A program made the translations under genes and the position numbers. Below the pieces are notes generated by a model, which was not told the origin of the DNA, did not search any database, and saw only the letters and a list, made by a program, of their open reading frames with translations. From assembly GCA_035266685.1 (NCBI GenBank), contig DATFMX010000099.1, positions 1 to 35,297 of the forward strand: a DNA stretch of 35,297 nt. Reading direction: 5' to 3'. The stretch is from VRUE01 sp035266685. Its GTDB lineage: Bacteria; Actinomycetota; Thermoleophilia; Solirubrobacterales; 70-9. Positions within the stretch are counted from its first letter, which is position 1, and every line of letters starts with the position of its first letter. Positions 15,183-25,724 of the stretch are shown piece by piece.

Positions 15183-16271
15183 GTGCTGGTCGCCGCCGTC
15201 GAAGCGAGGCCGCTGCGCAGTCTCGACGGGGCGCGGGTCGAGCTCGACGAGGGTGTCGTCAGCCTGATCGGCCCAAACGGCGCCGGCAAGACGAACCTGC
15301 TCGAGGCGCTCTACTTCGCGCTCACCGGCCGCTCCTTTCGCACCTCCGACCGGCGCGAGCTGATTCCGTTCGGCGGCCAGTTCGCCCGGGCGGAGGCTGT
15401 CGTCCGCGACGAAGACGGCATCGAGCATCGACTGCTGGCCTCGGTCAGCCGCGGAGAAGGGCGCCGCCACCTGCTCGACGGCAATCCGGCCGAGCCGGCG
15501 GAGGTGGCCCGCCGGCGTCCGCCGGTTGCGGTCTTCTCGCCCGACCGGCTGGCGCTGATCAAGGGGCCGCCAGGCGAGCGCCGCGCCCACCTCGACCGCT
15601 ACGTCGCCGCTCGCTGGCCGTCGCGCGCGCCGCTGCGCCAGCGCTACGGTCAGGCGCTCGCGCAGCGCAACGCTCTGCTGGCACGCATCGGCGGCGGCCA
15701 GGGCGGCGGGGACCTGGGTGTTTGGGATCAAGGGCTGGCGGAGGCCGCCGCCGCGCTCGTGGCGGCTCGGGACGACGCGGTCGCCGAGCTGGCGGCGCCC
15801 TTCGCCGCCGCCGCCGAGGACCTCGGGCTGCCGGGGGACGCCTCGCTCGAGTACGCGCCGCGCGCCGCGGGCTCAGCGGAGCAGATTCGCGCCGGCCTGG
15901 CGGAGCGCCGCGAGGCCGATCTGCGGCTCGGCCGCACCTCCTGGGGACCCCACCTGGACGAGCTGAAGATCCAGCTCGCCGACAAGTCCTTGCGGCGTTA
16001 CGGGTCGCAGGGGCAGCAGCGAACGGCCCTGCTCGCTTTGCTGTTCGCCGAGCGGGAGGCGCTGATGGCGGCTCGCCGCGTCGCTCCGCTGCTGCTGCTC
16101 GATGATGTGATGAGCGAGCTCGACCCGCAGCGACGCGAGCGCCTGATCGAGCGCCTTGGCGGCGGCGGGCAGGTCCTGATCACCGCCGCGGCCGACGAGT
16201 CGGTCCCAGCGCTCGCGCGCGCCCGGGTGGTCCGCATGCCGCTCGAGGTCGTCAGATCGGCTGCCGCGTGA
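15183..16271 (+). CDS. recF: DNA replication and repair protein RecF
   Basis: 362 residues from GTG at 15183. An ABC-type/SMC-like ATPase that loads RecA at gaps with RecOR. Walker A is GPNGAGKTN at residues 30-38; LYFALTGRSFRTSDRRELIPFG follows. The signature region is YGSQGQQRTALLALLFAERE, and Walker B is PLLLLDDVMSELDPQRRERLIE, with a D-loop. The middle is very Ala-rich. It sits between dnaN and dciA and its stop overlaps the dciA GTG (GTGA). Confidence 0.96.
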   Translation: MLVAAVEARPLRSLDGARVELDEGVVSLIGPNGAGKTNLLEALYFALTGRSFRTSDRRELIPFGGQFARAEAVVRDEDGIEHRLLASVSRGEGRRHLLDGNPAEPAEVARRRPPVAVFSPDRLALIKGPPGERRAHLDRYVAARWPSRAPLRQRYGQALAQRNALLARIGGGQGGGDLGVWDQGLAEAAAALVAARDDAVAELAAPFAAAAEDLGLPGDASLEYAPRAAGSAEQIRAGLAERREADLRLGRTSWGPHLDELKIQLADKSLRRYGSQGQQRTALLALLFAEREALMAARRVAPLLLLDDVMSELDPQRRERLIERLGGGGQVLITAAADESVPALARARVVRMPLEVVRSAAA

Positions 16272-16567
16272 GCCGCCGCCCGGCTCCCCGTCGCGCGTCA
16301 GGCGCCTTCCGCACGGCGCTCGACCGGGCGGCGCCGCGGACCGGCCTCGCGGCGGTGCAGTCGGTCTGGGCGGAGGTCGTCGGCGAGCAGCTCGCGGCTG
16401 CCGCCCGACCGGTCGCCGAACGCGGTGGAGAGGTCACCGTCGCCTGCGCCGACGCCGTCTGGGCCGAGGAGCTCGACCTGATGCAGGCGCGTCTGCTCGA
16501 GGGCCTGCGGGCGCGCCTCGGGGAGACCGCGCCGAAGACTCTGCGCTTCCGTGTGCAGGACGACTGA
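16268..16567 (+). CDS. dciA: DciA-like replicative-helicase loader (DUF721)
   Basis: 99 residues from GTG at 16268. The DUF721 core reads LAAVQSVWAEVVGEQLAAAARPV, then EVTVACADAVWAEELDLMQARLLEGLRA, and ends LRFRVQDD. DciA is the ancestral helicase (DnaB) operator in bacteria without DnaC/DnaI; this role is known from other species. The N-terminal ~15 residues are basic. It is the last gene of dnaA-dnaN-recF-dciA, followed 16 nt later by a terminator. Confidence 0.92.
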   Translation: MSRRPAPRRASGAFRTALDRAAPRTGLAAVQSVWAEVVGEQLAAAARPVAERGGEVTVACADAVWAEELDLMQARLLEGLRARLGETAPKTLRFRVQDD

Positions 16568-16583
16568 AAGCCGTCACATTTTA

Positions 16584-16606
16584 CCCTGATTTGCAGGGGT
16601 TTTTTT
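16584..16606 (+). terminator. Rho-independent terminator after dciA
   Basis: Stem CCCTG/CAGGG with loop ATTTG (16584-16598), then G and seven T residues (16600-16606). A short but classic terminator placed right after dciA; it separates the dnaA operon from gyrBA. Confidence 0.8.
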
Positions 16607-16640
16607 ATCCGCGGGCGGGGATTCCGGGGGGCCGAACTGG

Positions 16641-16646
16641 TATCCT
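16641..16646 (+). promoter_or_regulatory. Candidate -10 for gyrB
   Basis: TATCCT fits TANNNT and lies between the dciA terminator and the leader hairpin. Transcription from near 16653 would give a leader of about 78 nt holding the 16667-16712 structure. The -35 is not clear. Confidence 0.4.
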
Positions 16647-16666
16647 TATGTCAACTCGATCGATTG

Positions 16667-16712
16667 CCCCGACCGTGGCGCCGACAGCGCCAGGCGGCCG
16701 GGGTTTTCTTTG
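16667..16712 (+). terminator. Terminator-like hairpin in the gyrB leader (attenuator candidate)
   Basis: CCCCG-a-CCGT-GGCGC pairs with GCGCC-A-(gg)-CGG-c-CGGGG, leaving a 5-nt loop, followed at once by TTTTCTTTG. The strong GC stem and T-run look like an intrinsic terminator, yet they end only 18 nt before the gyrB start. A separate terminator already closes the dciA side, so this one probably acts on gyrB transcripts. Confidence 0.65.
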
Positions 16713-16730
16713 ACATGCGGAAGGGACCAG

Positions 16731-19163
<2,433 letters not shown>

Positions 19164-19179
19164 GAGAGGCGGTCGCTAG

Positions 19180-22100
19180 ATGGCATTGGAGGCCCTGACG
19201 GGCAGGATCGAGGAGCGCGAGCTCGAGAAGGAGATGCGCTCGTCCTACCTCGATTACGCGATGAGCGTGATCGTCGGCCGGGCGCTGCCGGATGTGCGCG
19301 ACGGGCTCAAGCCGGTCCACCGGCGCGTGCTCTACGCGATGCACGACATCGGCCTGCAGCCGACCCGCGCCTACCGCAAGTGCGCCTTCATCGTCGGCGA
19401 GGTGATGGGCAAGTACCACCCGCACGGCGACTCGGCGATCTACGACACGCTCGTCCGCATGGCGCAGGAGTTCTCGCTGCGCTACACGCTGGTCGACGGC
19501 CAGGGCAACTTCGGCTCGATCGACGACGACCCGGCAGCCGCTATGAGGTATTGCGTCGCCGGCGACACGCGGGTGGCCACGACGCACGGCACGGTGCGCA
19601 TCGACTCGCTGGCAGCCGGCATGGAGCCGAATTCCGACAACGACGTCGACCTCGAAGTGCTCGATCGTCTTGGGCGACCCGTCCACGCGTCGAAGCTCTT
19701 CCATTCGGGCGAGCACCCGACCCTACGCCTGCGTACCGCTCAGGGCCATGAGCTAACCGGCACCCAGAACCACCCGGTTCTCTGCCTGGTCGACATGGAG
19801 GGCGTTCCCCTACTGCTCTGGAAGCTCCTCGAGGAGATCAAGCCCGGCGATCGCGTGCTTCAACTCCGCTCGCAGCTCGAACCCCTGCCGCAGCAGGATC
19901 CGACTGAACTCGTCGGTGGCTATCTGAAATCCGAGGGCGAGCCAGGACTGAAGTGGGGGGACCGCGACAGAGCTGGTGGCCCGGCGATCATGGAGCGGAT
20001 CGAGTCGGCCGAGGTCCGCAAGGTTGTCGAGCCACTGGTCACGGGTGATTACTTTTACGCGGAGGTCGAGTCGGTTCAGGATGCCGGCGTCCAGGATGTG
20101 TACTCGGTCAGGGTCGACAGCAAAGACCACTCCTTCCTGACCAACGGCTTCGTCAGCCACAACACCGAGGCGCGGTTGGGGCGGCTCGCGACGGAGATGC
20201 TGCGCGACATCGACGCGGACACGGTCGACTTCGCCGCCAACTACGACGAATCGACGCAGGAGCCGGCGATCCTGCCTTCGCGTTTTCCGAACCTGCTGGT
20301 CAACGGCTCCTCGGGGATCGCGGTGGGGATGGCGACCAACATCCCGCCGCACAACCTGCGCGAGGTCTCGGCCGCGGTCGCGGCCTACATCGACGATCCG
20401 GCCATCGACCTGGCCGGTCTGATGGAGCACATCAAGGGCCCCGACTTCCCCGGCGGCGGGATCATGAGCCTGGAGGGGATCCGCGACGCCTACGCGTCCG
20501 GCCGCGGCACGGTCAAGGTCCGCGCCCGCGCCCATGTCGAGCCGCTGAAGGGCGGCAAGGACGCGATCGTCGTCACCGAGCTGCCGTTCACGGTCAAGAA
20601 GGGCGGCGACAACGGCCTGATCACGAAGATCGCCGATCTCGTCCGCGACAAGAAACTCGAGGGGATCTCCGACCTGCGCGACGAGTCCGACCGCTCCGGC
20701 ATGCGGCTGGTGATCGAGCTCAAGCGCGGTGGCCAGCCGGCGAAGGTCGTGCTCAACAACCTCTACAAGAAAACCGCGATGCAGACCAGCTTCGGGATCA
20801 ACATGGTCGCGCTGGTCGACGGGGTCCCGCGCACGCTGAGCCTGCTCGAGCTGGTCAAGTACTACGTCGAGCACCAGCGCGAGGTCGTCACCCGGCGCAC
20901 CCAGTACGAACTGCGCCGCGCCGAGGCCCGCGCCCACATCCTCGAGGGCCTGCTGATCGCGCTCGACAACCTCGACGCGGTGATCAAACTGATCCGCGGC
21001 TCGAAAGACCCCGACGCGGCGCGCGAAGGGCTGATCTCGCAGTTCGAGCTCTCGCGCGAGCAGGCGCAGGCGATCCTCGACATGCGCCTGCAGCGGCTGA
21101 CCGCGCTGGAGTCCGACAAAGTCCGCGCCGAGCACGCCGACCTGCTCGAGCGGATCGGCGAGCTGCGCACGATCCTCGGCGACGAGGCCCGGGTGCTCGG
21201 CCTGGTCAAGGAGGAGCTGAACGAGATCGTCGGCTCCTACGGCGACGAGCGGCGGACCGAAATCGCCCACTTCGAGGGCGATGTCGGAATCGAGGACATG
21301 ATCGCCGACCAGCAGATGGTGGTCTCGCTGACCGCCTCCGGCTACGTCAAGCGGCTGCCGCTCGCCACCTACCGCCAGCAGCGCCGCGGCGGCGTCGGGG
21401 TGATGGGGATGAACCTCAAAGAGGACGACTACATCGCCCACCTGCACATCTGCTCGACCCACGACTACCTGCTCTTCTTCACCAACCGGGGGAAGGTCTA
21501 CCGGCTCAAGGTCTACGAGCTGCCCGAGGGCGCACGCACGGCGAAAGGCAGCTCGCTCAACAACCTGCTGCCGCTGCGCGAAGGGGAGCGGGTGATGGCG
21601 GTGATCCCGACCCGCGACTTCAAAGAGAACAAGTACCTCGCCTTCGCCACGGCGAAGGGGCAGATCAAGAAAACCGAGTTCCTCGACTACAACACGCCGA
21701 TCCGCGCCGACGGGATCATCGCGATCAAGATCCGCGAGGGCGACGAGCTGGTCGGGGTGCGACTGACGTCGGGTGACGACGATCTGCTGATGGTCTCGAA
21801 GTCGGGCCACGCGGTGCGCTTCTCCGAGAGCGCCGCGCGGTCGATGGGCCGGGTCGCCTCCGGCGTCAAGGGCATGAACGTCGCCGGCAAGATCGACGGC
21901 GAGGAGAACCGCGTGTTGGCGATGGACGTCGCCCGTGACGACACCGAGCTCTTCGTCGTCACCGACAACGGCTACGGCAAGCGCACCTCGATCGCCGACT
22001 ACCCGGTCAAGGGGCGCGGCGGCAAAGGCGTGCTGACGATGAAGCTGACCGAGAAGAAGGGCGGGCTCGCCGGGGCGATGGTGGTCCGCGAGCACCAGGA

Positions 22101-22305
22101 CCTGCTCTTCATCTCCCACCTGGGCATGGTGCAGCGGACCGAAGCCGGCGGCATCTCGCTGATGGGCCGCGCGACCCAGGGCGTCCGCGTGATGAACATG
22201 CGCGAGGACGACCGCGTCAGCGCCGTCGCCCTGGTCGTCGAGTCGGAGGAGGCGGCGCCGGCCGAGGACGCCCCGCAGCAGGACGAGCTAGGCGGCGACG
22301 GGTAA
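19180..22305 (+). CDS. gyrA: DNA gyrase subunit A precursor containing an intein
   Basis: 1041 residues from ATG at 19180; 837 after removal of a 204-residue intein. Extein N-part: SYLDYAMSVIVGRALPDVRDGLKPVHRRVLYAM, KYHPHGDSAIYD, DGQGNFGSIDDDPAAAMRY with the catalytic Tyr at codon 124. The intein begins at the next residue; the extein resumes with TEARLGRLA. Tower and coiled-coil regions follow, then the C-terminal beta-pinwheel with the GyrA box QQRRGGVGVMG and repeated blades. Gyrase supercoils DNA; the active-site interruption means no functional GyrA before splicing. The last 18 nt overlap the convergent HNH gene. The C-tail is acidic. Confidence 0.97.
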   Translation: MALEALTGRIEERELEKEMRSSYLDYAMSVIVGRALPDVRDGLKPVHRRVLYAMHDIGLQPTRAYRKCAFIVGEVMGKYHPHGDSAIYDTLVRMAQEFSLRYTLVDGQGNFGSIDDDPAAAMRYCVAGDTRVATTHGTVRIDSLAAGMEPNSDNDVDLEVLDRLGRPVHASKLFHSGEHPTLRLRTAQGHELTGTQNHPVLCLVDMEGVPLLLWKLLEEIKPGDRVLQLRSQLEPLPQQDPTELVGGYLKSEGEPGLKWGDRDRAGGPAIMERIESAEVRKVVEPLVTGDYFYAEVESVQDAGVQDVYSVRVDSKDHSFLTNGFVSHNTEARLGRLATEMLRDIDADTVDFAANYDESTQEPAILPSRFPNLLVNGSSGIAVGMATNIPPHNLREVSAAVAAYIDDPAIDLAGLMEHIKGPDFPGGGIMSLEGIRDAYASGRGTVKVRARAHVEPLKGGKDAIVVTELPFTVKKGGDNGLITKIADLVRDKKLEGISDLRDESDRSGMRLVIELKRGGQPAKVVLNNLYKKTAMQTSFGINMVALVDGVPRTLSLLELVKYYVEHQREVVTRRTQYELRRAEARAHILEGLLIALDNLDAVIKLIRGSKDPDAAREGLISQFELSREQAQAILDMRLQRLTALESDKVRAEHADLLERIGELRTILGDEARVLGLVKEELNEIVGSYGDERRTEIAHFEGDVGIEDMIADQQMVVSLTASGYVKRLPLATYRQQRRGGVGVMGMNLKEDDYIAHLHICSTHDYLLFFTNRGKVYRLKVYELPEGARTAKGSSLNNLLPLREGERVMAVIPTRDFKENKYLAFATAKGQIKKTEFLDYNTPIRADGIIAIKIREGDELVGVRLTSGDDDLLMVSKSGHAVRFSESAARSMGRVASGVKGMNVAGKIDGEENRVLAMDVARDDTELFVVTDNGYGKRTSIADYPVKGRGGKGVLTMKLTEKKGGLAGAMVVREHQDLLFISHLGMVQRTEAGGISLMGRATQGVRVMNMREDDRVSAVALVVESEEAAPAEDAPQQDELGGDG
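19552..20163 (+). other. GyrA mini-intein (204 aa)
   Basis: Starts at Cys (codon 125; CVAGDTRVAT, block A) just after the catalytic Tyr and ends with FVSHN before Thr (+1). Block B is GTQNHPVL with the conserved His; block F/G is VYSVRVDSKDHSFLTNGFVSHN-like with penultimate His and terminal Asn. The layout and insertion point match the mycobacterial GyrA intein (Mxe type, ~198 aa). No LAGLIDADG motif is seen, so it is a mini-intein without homing endonuclease; the region after DRVLQLRSQ is probably the deletion scar. Confidence 0.93.
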
Positions 22306-22794
22306 GTACTGCTGCCAGGCGGGCGGGATGTTCGGGCTCGCCACCTGGATGAAGATGCTCGGCCCGGGCGCCTTTGGCGTCTTCTTCGGGTGCATCTCGA
22401 TCTCGCGCGGCAGGCGGTTGCCCTTGCGTCGGTTGCAGCTGGCGCAGGCGGCGACGATGTTCTCCCAGACCGACTTGCCGCCGCGGCTGCGGGGGATCAC
22501 GTGGTCGACGGTCAGCCCGGATTTGGTCGAGCCGCAGTACTGGCAGGTCCAGGAGTCGCGGGCGAGCACGGCGCGCCTGGTGATCTTGCGCCGGTGCGCC
22601 TCGCGCGGCACCTTCACGTAGCTGACCAGGCGGATCACATCGGGTCGCTCCATCGTCATGTGCTCGGAGTGGATCGCCCCCGCCCGGCGCTCCAGCAGCT
22701 CGGCCTTCTCCTTCAAGAGCAGCACAGCGGCGCGTCTCAACGTGCAAACGTTGATCGGCTCATACGTCGCGTTCAGTACGAGCACACGTGCCAT
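22288..22794 (-). CDS. HNH endonuclease family protein
   Basis: 168 residues from ATG at 22794. Zinc knuckles C84-x2-C87 and C117-x2-C120 flank the HNH core (VDHVIPRSRGGKSVWENIVAACASCNRRKGN; H98, N112). The N-terminus (VLVLNATYEPINVCTLRRAAVLL) is typical of the widespread chromosomal 'NATYEP' HNH proteins of actinobacteria, which are core genes of unclear function rather than homing enzymes. A TAGAAT -10 lies 11 nt before the ATG. It is downstream of pheA (27 nt) and converges on gyrA with an 18-nt coding overlap. Confidence 0.88.
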   Translation of the reverse strand: MARVLVLNATYEPINVCTLRRAAVLLLKEKAELLERRAGAIHSEHMTMERPDVIRLVSYVKVPREAHRRKITRRAVLARDSWTCQYCGSTKSGLTVDHVIPRSRGGKSVWENIVAACASCNRRKGNRLPREIEMHPKKTPKAPGPSIFIQVASPNIPPAWQQYLPVAA

Positions 22795-22821
22795 CTTGCT
22801 CGGGAATTCTACGCAGGCCGC

Positions 22822-23670
22822 TCAACCGATCGGGTAGGAGCCGAGGATCCTCACGTTCTCGGCCTTTGCCCGCAGCGCCTCCAGCGCCTCCGCGACGGGC
22901 TCGTCGGCGACGCCGCCTTCGAGGTCGCAGAAGAACATGTAGCGGCCGAGGCCGCGGCGCAGGGGCCGCGACTCGATCCGGCTGAGGTTGACTTCGCGGC
23001 TGGAGAACTCGCGCAGCGCGTCGACCAGGGCGCCCGGGTGATCGGCGCCGAGCTCGGAGAAGACCAGCGAGGTCCGGTGCGGCCCGCCGGCGCTCGCCGC
23101 CGTTCCGGCCGGCGCGATCCAGACGAAGCGGGTGACGTTGTCCTGCTCGTCCTCGATCCCCTCGCGCAGCAGGACGCAGCCGTAGAGCTCGGCCGCCGCG
23201 CGCGCCCCGATCGCCGCCCAGGGGCGCACCGACTCGCCGACCATCCGCACCGCCTCCGCCGTGCTGCTGACGCTGCGCCGTTCGACCGCCGGCAGCTTCT
23301 CGCGCAGGAAGCCGGCGCACTGGGCGAGCGGCTGGGGGTGGGATAGGACCGCCGCGACATCTCCGAGCTCGACGCCCTCGCGGGCGATCAGGTGGGCATG
23401 GACGCGGAAGTCGTGCTCGCCGACGATCGCCACATCCTCGGTCTCGAAGGCGAGCGTGTCGAGCGTGCTGCGCACCGACCCCTCGATCGAGTTCTCGAAC
23501 GGCACAAACGCCCGCTCGCTCTCACCCCGCTCCACCGCAACGATCGCATCGTGCACAGTGGGCATCCGCACCATCTCCATCTTCCCCTCAGCTTCACCCC
23601 CGGGCAAGGAAGCCTCTCGCAACGCATCTTCCGTGAAGGTCCCCGCTGGTCCGAGAAAGGTGACCTTCAT
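22822..23670 (-). CDS. pheA: Prephenate dehydratase
   Basis: 282 residues from ATG at 23670 (MKVTFLGPAGTFTEDAL). It converts prephenate to phenylpyruvate in phenylalanine biosynthesis. The catalytic domain shows FVPFENSIEGSVRSTLD and the active-site DNVTRF with T180, R181, F182. The C-terminal ACT domain begins at about 200 and has the Phe-binding GALV (213-216) and ESRP (233-236) motifs, so feedback inhibition by Phe is expected. Monofunctional, no chorismate mutase domain. The frame is open upstream, but that stretch overlaps the previous gene. Confidence 0.95.
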   Translation of the reverse strand: MKVTFLGPAGTFTEDALREASLPGGEAEGKMEMVRMPTVHDAIVAVERGESERAFVPFENSIEGSVRSTLDTLAFETEDVAIVGEHDFRVHAHLIAREGVELGDVAAVLSHPQPLAQCAGFLREKLPAVERRSVSSTAEAVRMVGESVRPWAAIGARAAAELYGCVLLREGIEDEQDNVTRFVWIAPAGTAASAGGPHRTSLVFSELGADHPGALVDALREFSSREVNLSRIESRPLRRGLGRYMFFCDLEGGVADEPVAEALEALRAKAENVRILGSYPIG

Positions 23671-23689
23671 GAGAGAGGCCCTGCCCCCC

Positions 23690-24730
23690 TCATTCGAAGA
23701 CGACGGTGTACGAGGCTTCGTTGTTTTCCGCGATTTCCTCGCCCGGCACCGGTTCCGCTTCGACTTCAAGCGTCGCTTCGCCCTTCGGCGCCGGCGTCAG
23801 CGGGATCGTCACGGATTCTTCGCCGCCCGCTTCGATGCTGCTGATCTCGCCGGTCAGCGTGTTGCCGTTCACGGTCACCGAGACCGTGATCCCGTTCTCG
23901 GTCGAATCGCCCTGGTTCTGCACCCGCACTTCGACTTCCGGCGTTTCTTCGGCGCTGACGTTCGTCGCTTCTTCGCTCGACAGTTCGGTGCCGTTGATGC
24001 TGGTGCCGAGCAGGCCCAGGCCGTGTACGCCGGGCGTCGCCGTGCCGCCGCTCGAGCCGCTGACCGAGCCGAGCGCCGAGCCGACCGCGTTTTCGCCCAG
24101 CCACTTGGTCCCGTCGGGGACGAATTCGCTCTTCGGCACATCGTCCCCCTCGATCCCGTTGTCGGCGAGCACCCCGTCGATTTCAGGCCGGGCGACTTCG
24201 GCGTAGACGACGTCGCTCGCCGCCAGCACGCCCATCTGCCTGGTGATCGCTTCGGTCGCCTTCTTCGAGCCGACGTCGCCCAGCGCGGTGCTCATCTTTT
24301 CGGCGATTTCGGTCATCGCCGCGGCGCGCAGCTCGTAGGTCAGCTCGAGCGAGCGCTGCGCGCTGCTCATATCTCCCGGGGTGTCGAGCGAGTCGATCCG
24401 CGAGACGTAGTTGTCCATCGCGCTGCGGTCGGCGTTGACCTCGGCGACGAACTCGGTGACCGAGAGCTTGCCGGGGTCCGAGAGCTTGCCGAAGAAGCGC
24501 TTGCTCGTCTGCTGGGTCTCCTGGACGATCTGGGTGACGTTGCCGGCGTAGTCGCTGAGCGCGCGGTGCTTGCGCGCGTTGAGGCAGCCGCGCACACCGA
24601 GCACGATCAGGATCAGGACGAGCAGGCCGGCGCCGAGCGCCAGTCCGCGCCTGAGCAGGATCTGCTGCCGTTCGGGACGGCGTGGCGGGCGCCCGCGGCG
24701 CCCCGGCCCTGATGCGAGGGAATCCTCCAA
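23690..24730 (-). CDS. Membrane-anchored envelope protein with C-terminal CARDB-like domain
   Basis: 346 residues if it starts at TTG 24730 (start uncertain; an ATG at 24832 would overlap the divergent kinase gene). The N-terminus is cytosolic and very basic (GRRGRPPRRPERQQ), then one TM (GLALGAGLLVLILIVLG). Next is a ~150-residue helical region (SDYAGNVTQIVQETQQTSKRF...). The C-terminal ~100 residues look like a CARDB/Ig-like fold (VEVRVQNQGDSTENGITVSVTVNG ... IPLTPAPKGEATLEVEAEPV). The extracytoplasmic part is mostly encoded with GAA rather than GAG. It is divergent from a Ser/Thr kinase and could be one of its targets (inference). Confidence 0.7.
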   Translation of the reverse strand: MEDSLASGPGRRGRPPRRPERQQILLRRGLALGAGLLVLILIVLGVRGCLNARKHRALSDYAGNVTQIVQETQQTSKRFFGKLSDPGKLSVTEFVAEVNADRSAMDNYVSRIDSLDTPGDMSSAQRSLELTYELRAAAMTEIAEKMSTALGDVGSKKATEAITRQMGVLAASDVVYAEVARPEIDGVLADNGIEGDDVPKSEFVPDGTKWLGENAVGSALGSVSGSSGGTATPGVHGLGLLGTSINGTELSSEEATNVSAEETPEVEVRVQNQGDSTENGITVSVTVNGNTLTGEISSIEAGGEESVTIPLTPAPKGEATLEVEAEPVPGEEIAENNEASYTVVFE

Positions 24731-24785
24731 GAAGCAGGGAGTATGTCGCAGGAAGGAGCGGAATCGCGGCGAACTCGGAGGAGTC

Positions 24786-25703
24786 TTGGTCGGTTCCCTC
24801 GTGCTCAACCGCTTTTTGATCGAGCGCCGCATCGGCAGCGGCGGCTTCGGCGTCGTCTATGAGGCCTGGGACGGGCGGCTCGAGCGCGCCGTCGCGGTCA
24901 AGGCGATCGAGTCGCGCGGCGAGGCCGGTCGGCGGGTGCTGCGCGAGGCGCAGGCGGCGGCGCGGCTCAACCACCCGGGCATCGTCACGCTGTATGAGAT
25001 GGGCGAGGAGGACGGCAACGCGCTGCTCGTCACCGAGCTGGTCGAGGGCTCGACCCTCGCCGACCTGGCCGGCGAAGGGGCGCTCAGCGACCGCGAGATC
25101 GGCGAGATCGGCGCCGACCTCTGCGAGGCGCTCGACCACGCCCACTCGCGCGGCGTCGTGCATCGCGACATCAAGCCGCACAACGTCGTCGTCGCCCCAG
25201 ACGGGGAGTTCCGCGCCAAGCTGATGGACTTCGGCATCGCCCGGCTCGCCGACGGCGCCTCGCTGACCGCCCCCGGCGACGTCGTCGGCACCCTCGCCTA
25301 CATGGCCCCCGAGCAGGCCGAGGGCCGCGCCGCCGGGCCCGAGGCCGACGTCTACTCGCTCGCCCTGACGCTGTACGAGTGCTGGGGCGGCGAGAACCCG
25401 AACCGGCGCGCCACCCCGGCGGCGACCGCGCGGGCGATCGGCGCCCGCGCCCGCCCGCTGCGCCGCCTGCGTCCCGACCTGCCGCGCGAGCTCGGCGAGA
25501 CGATCGACGCGGCGCTCAGCCGCCGCCCCGGTCACCGCCCCGGCCTCGAAGAGCTCGGCGCCTCGATCGAGGACTCGCTCGACCTGCTCCCCGACAACCT
25601 CCCCGAAGCCCGCACCGCGGCAGGCCTGCGCGCCGGCGCCCTCGCCGCCGCCGCGATGCTCGGCGCCTGGCTCGCCCTGGGCCACGGGGTCGTGCTCCCC
25701 TAA
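24786..25703 (+). CDS. Serine/threonine protein kinase with C-terminal membrane tail
   Basis: 305 residues from TTG at 24786, with GGAGGAG at 4-5 nt spacing. Hanks-type motifs: IGSGGFGVVYEAWD (Gly loop), AVAVKAIE (Lys), GVVHRDIKPHNVVV (HRD), MDFGIARL (DFG), GTLAYMAPEQA (APE). After the kinase fold there is a degenerate C-lobe and a final hydrophobic stretch (AGALAAAAMLGAWLALGHGVVL) that could anchor it by its C-tail. It has no PASTA or other sensor domain. It heads the cluster that ends with the PASTA kinase, taking a PknA-like place. The stop is 21 nt before the fhaA start. Confidence 0.92.
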   Translation: MVGSLVLNRFLIERRIGSGGFGVVYEAWDGRLERAVAVKAIESRGEAGRRVLREAQAAARLNHPGIVTLYEMGEEDGNALLVTELVEGSTLADLAGEGALSDREIGEIGADLCEALDHAHSRGVVHRDIKPHNVVVAPDGEFRAKLMDFGIARLADGASLTAPGDVVGTLAYMAPEQAEGRAAGPEADVYSLALTLYECWGGENPNRRATPAATARAIGARARPLRRLRPDLPRELGETIDAALSRRPGHRPGLEELGASIEDSLDLLPDNLPEARTAAGLRAGALAAAAMLGAWLALGHGVVLP

Positions 25704-25724
25704 CGCGATCTCTAGGATTTTCCG

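Noticed and set aside
16710..16730. TTG at 16710 as the gyrB start
   Set aside because: It lies in the T-run of the leader hairpin without a Shine-Dalgarno; TTG 16731 has AAGGGA just upstream and gives the normal GyrB N-terminus.
19850..20100. Homing endonuclease inside the GyrA intein
   Set aside because: The intein is 204 residues and no LAGLIDADG or HNH motif is present; the separate HNH gene at 22288-22794 is a common chromosomal family.
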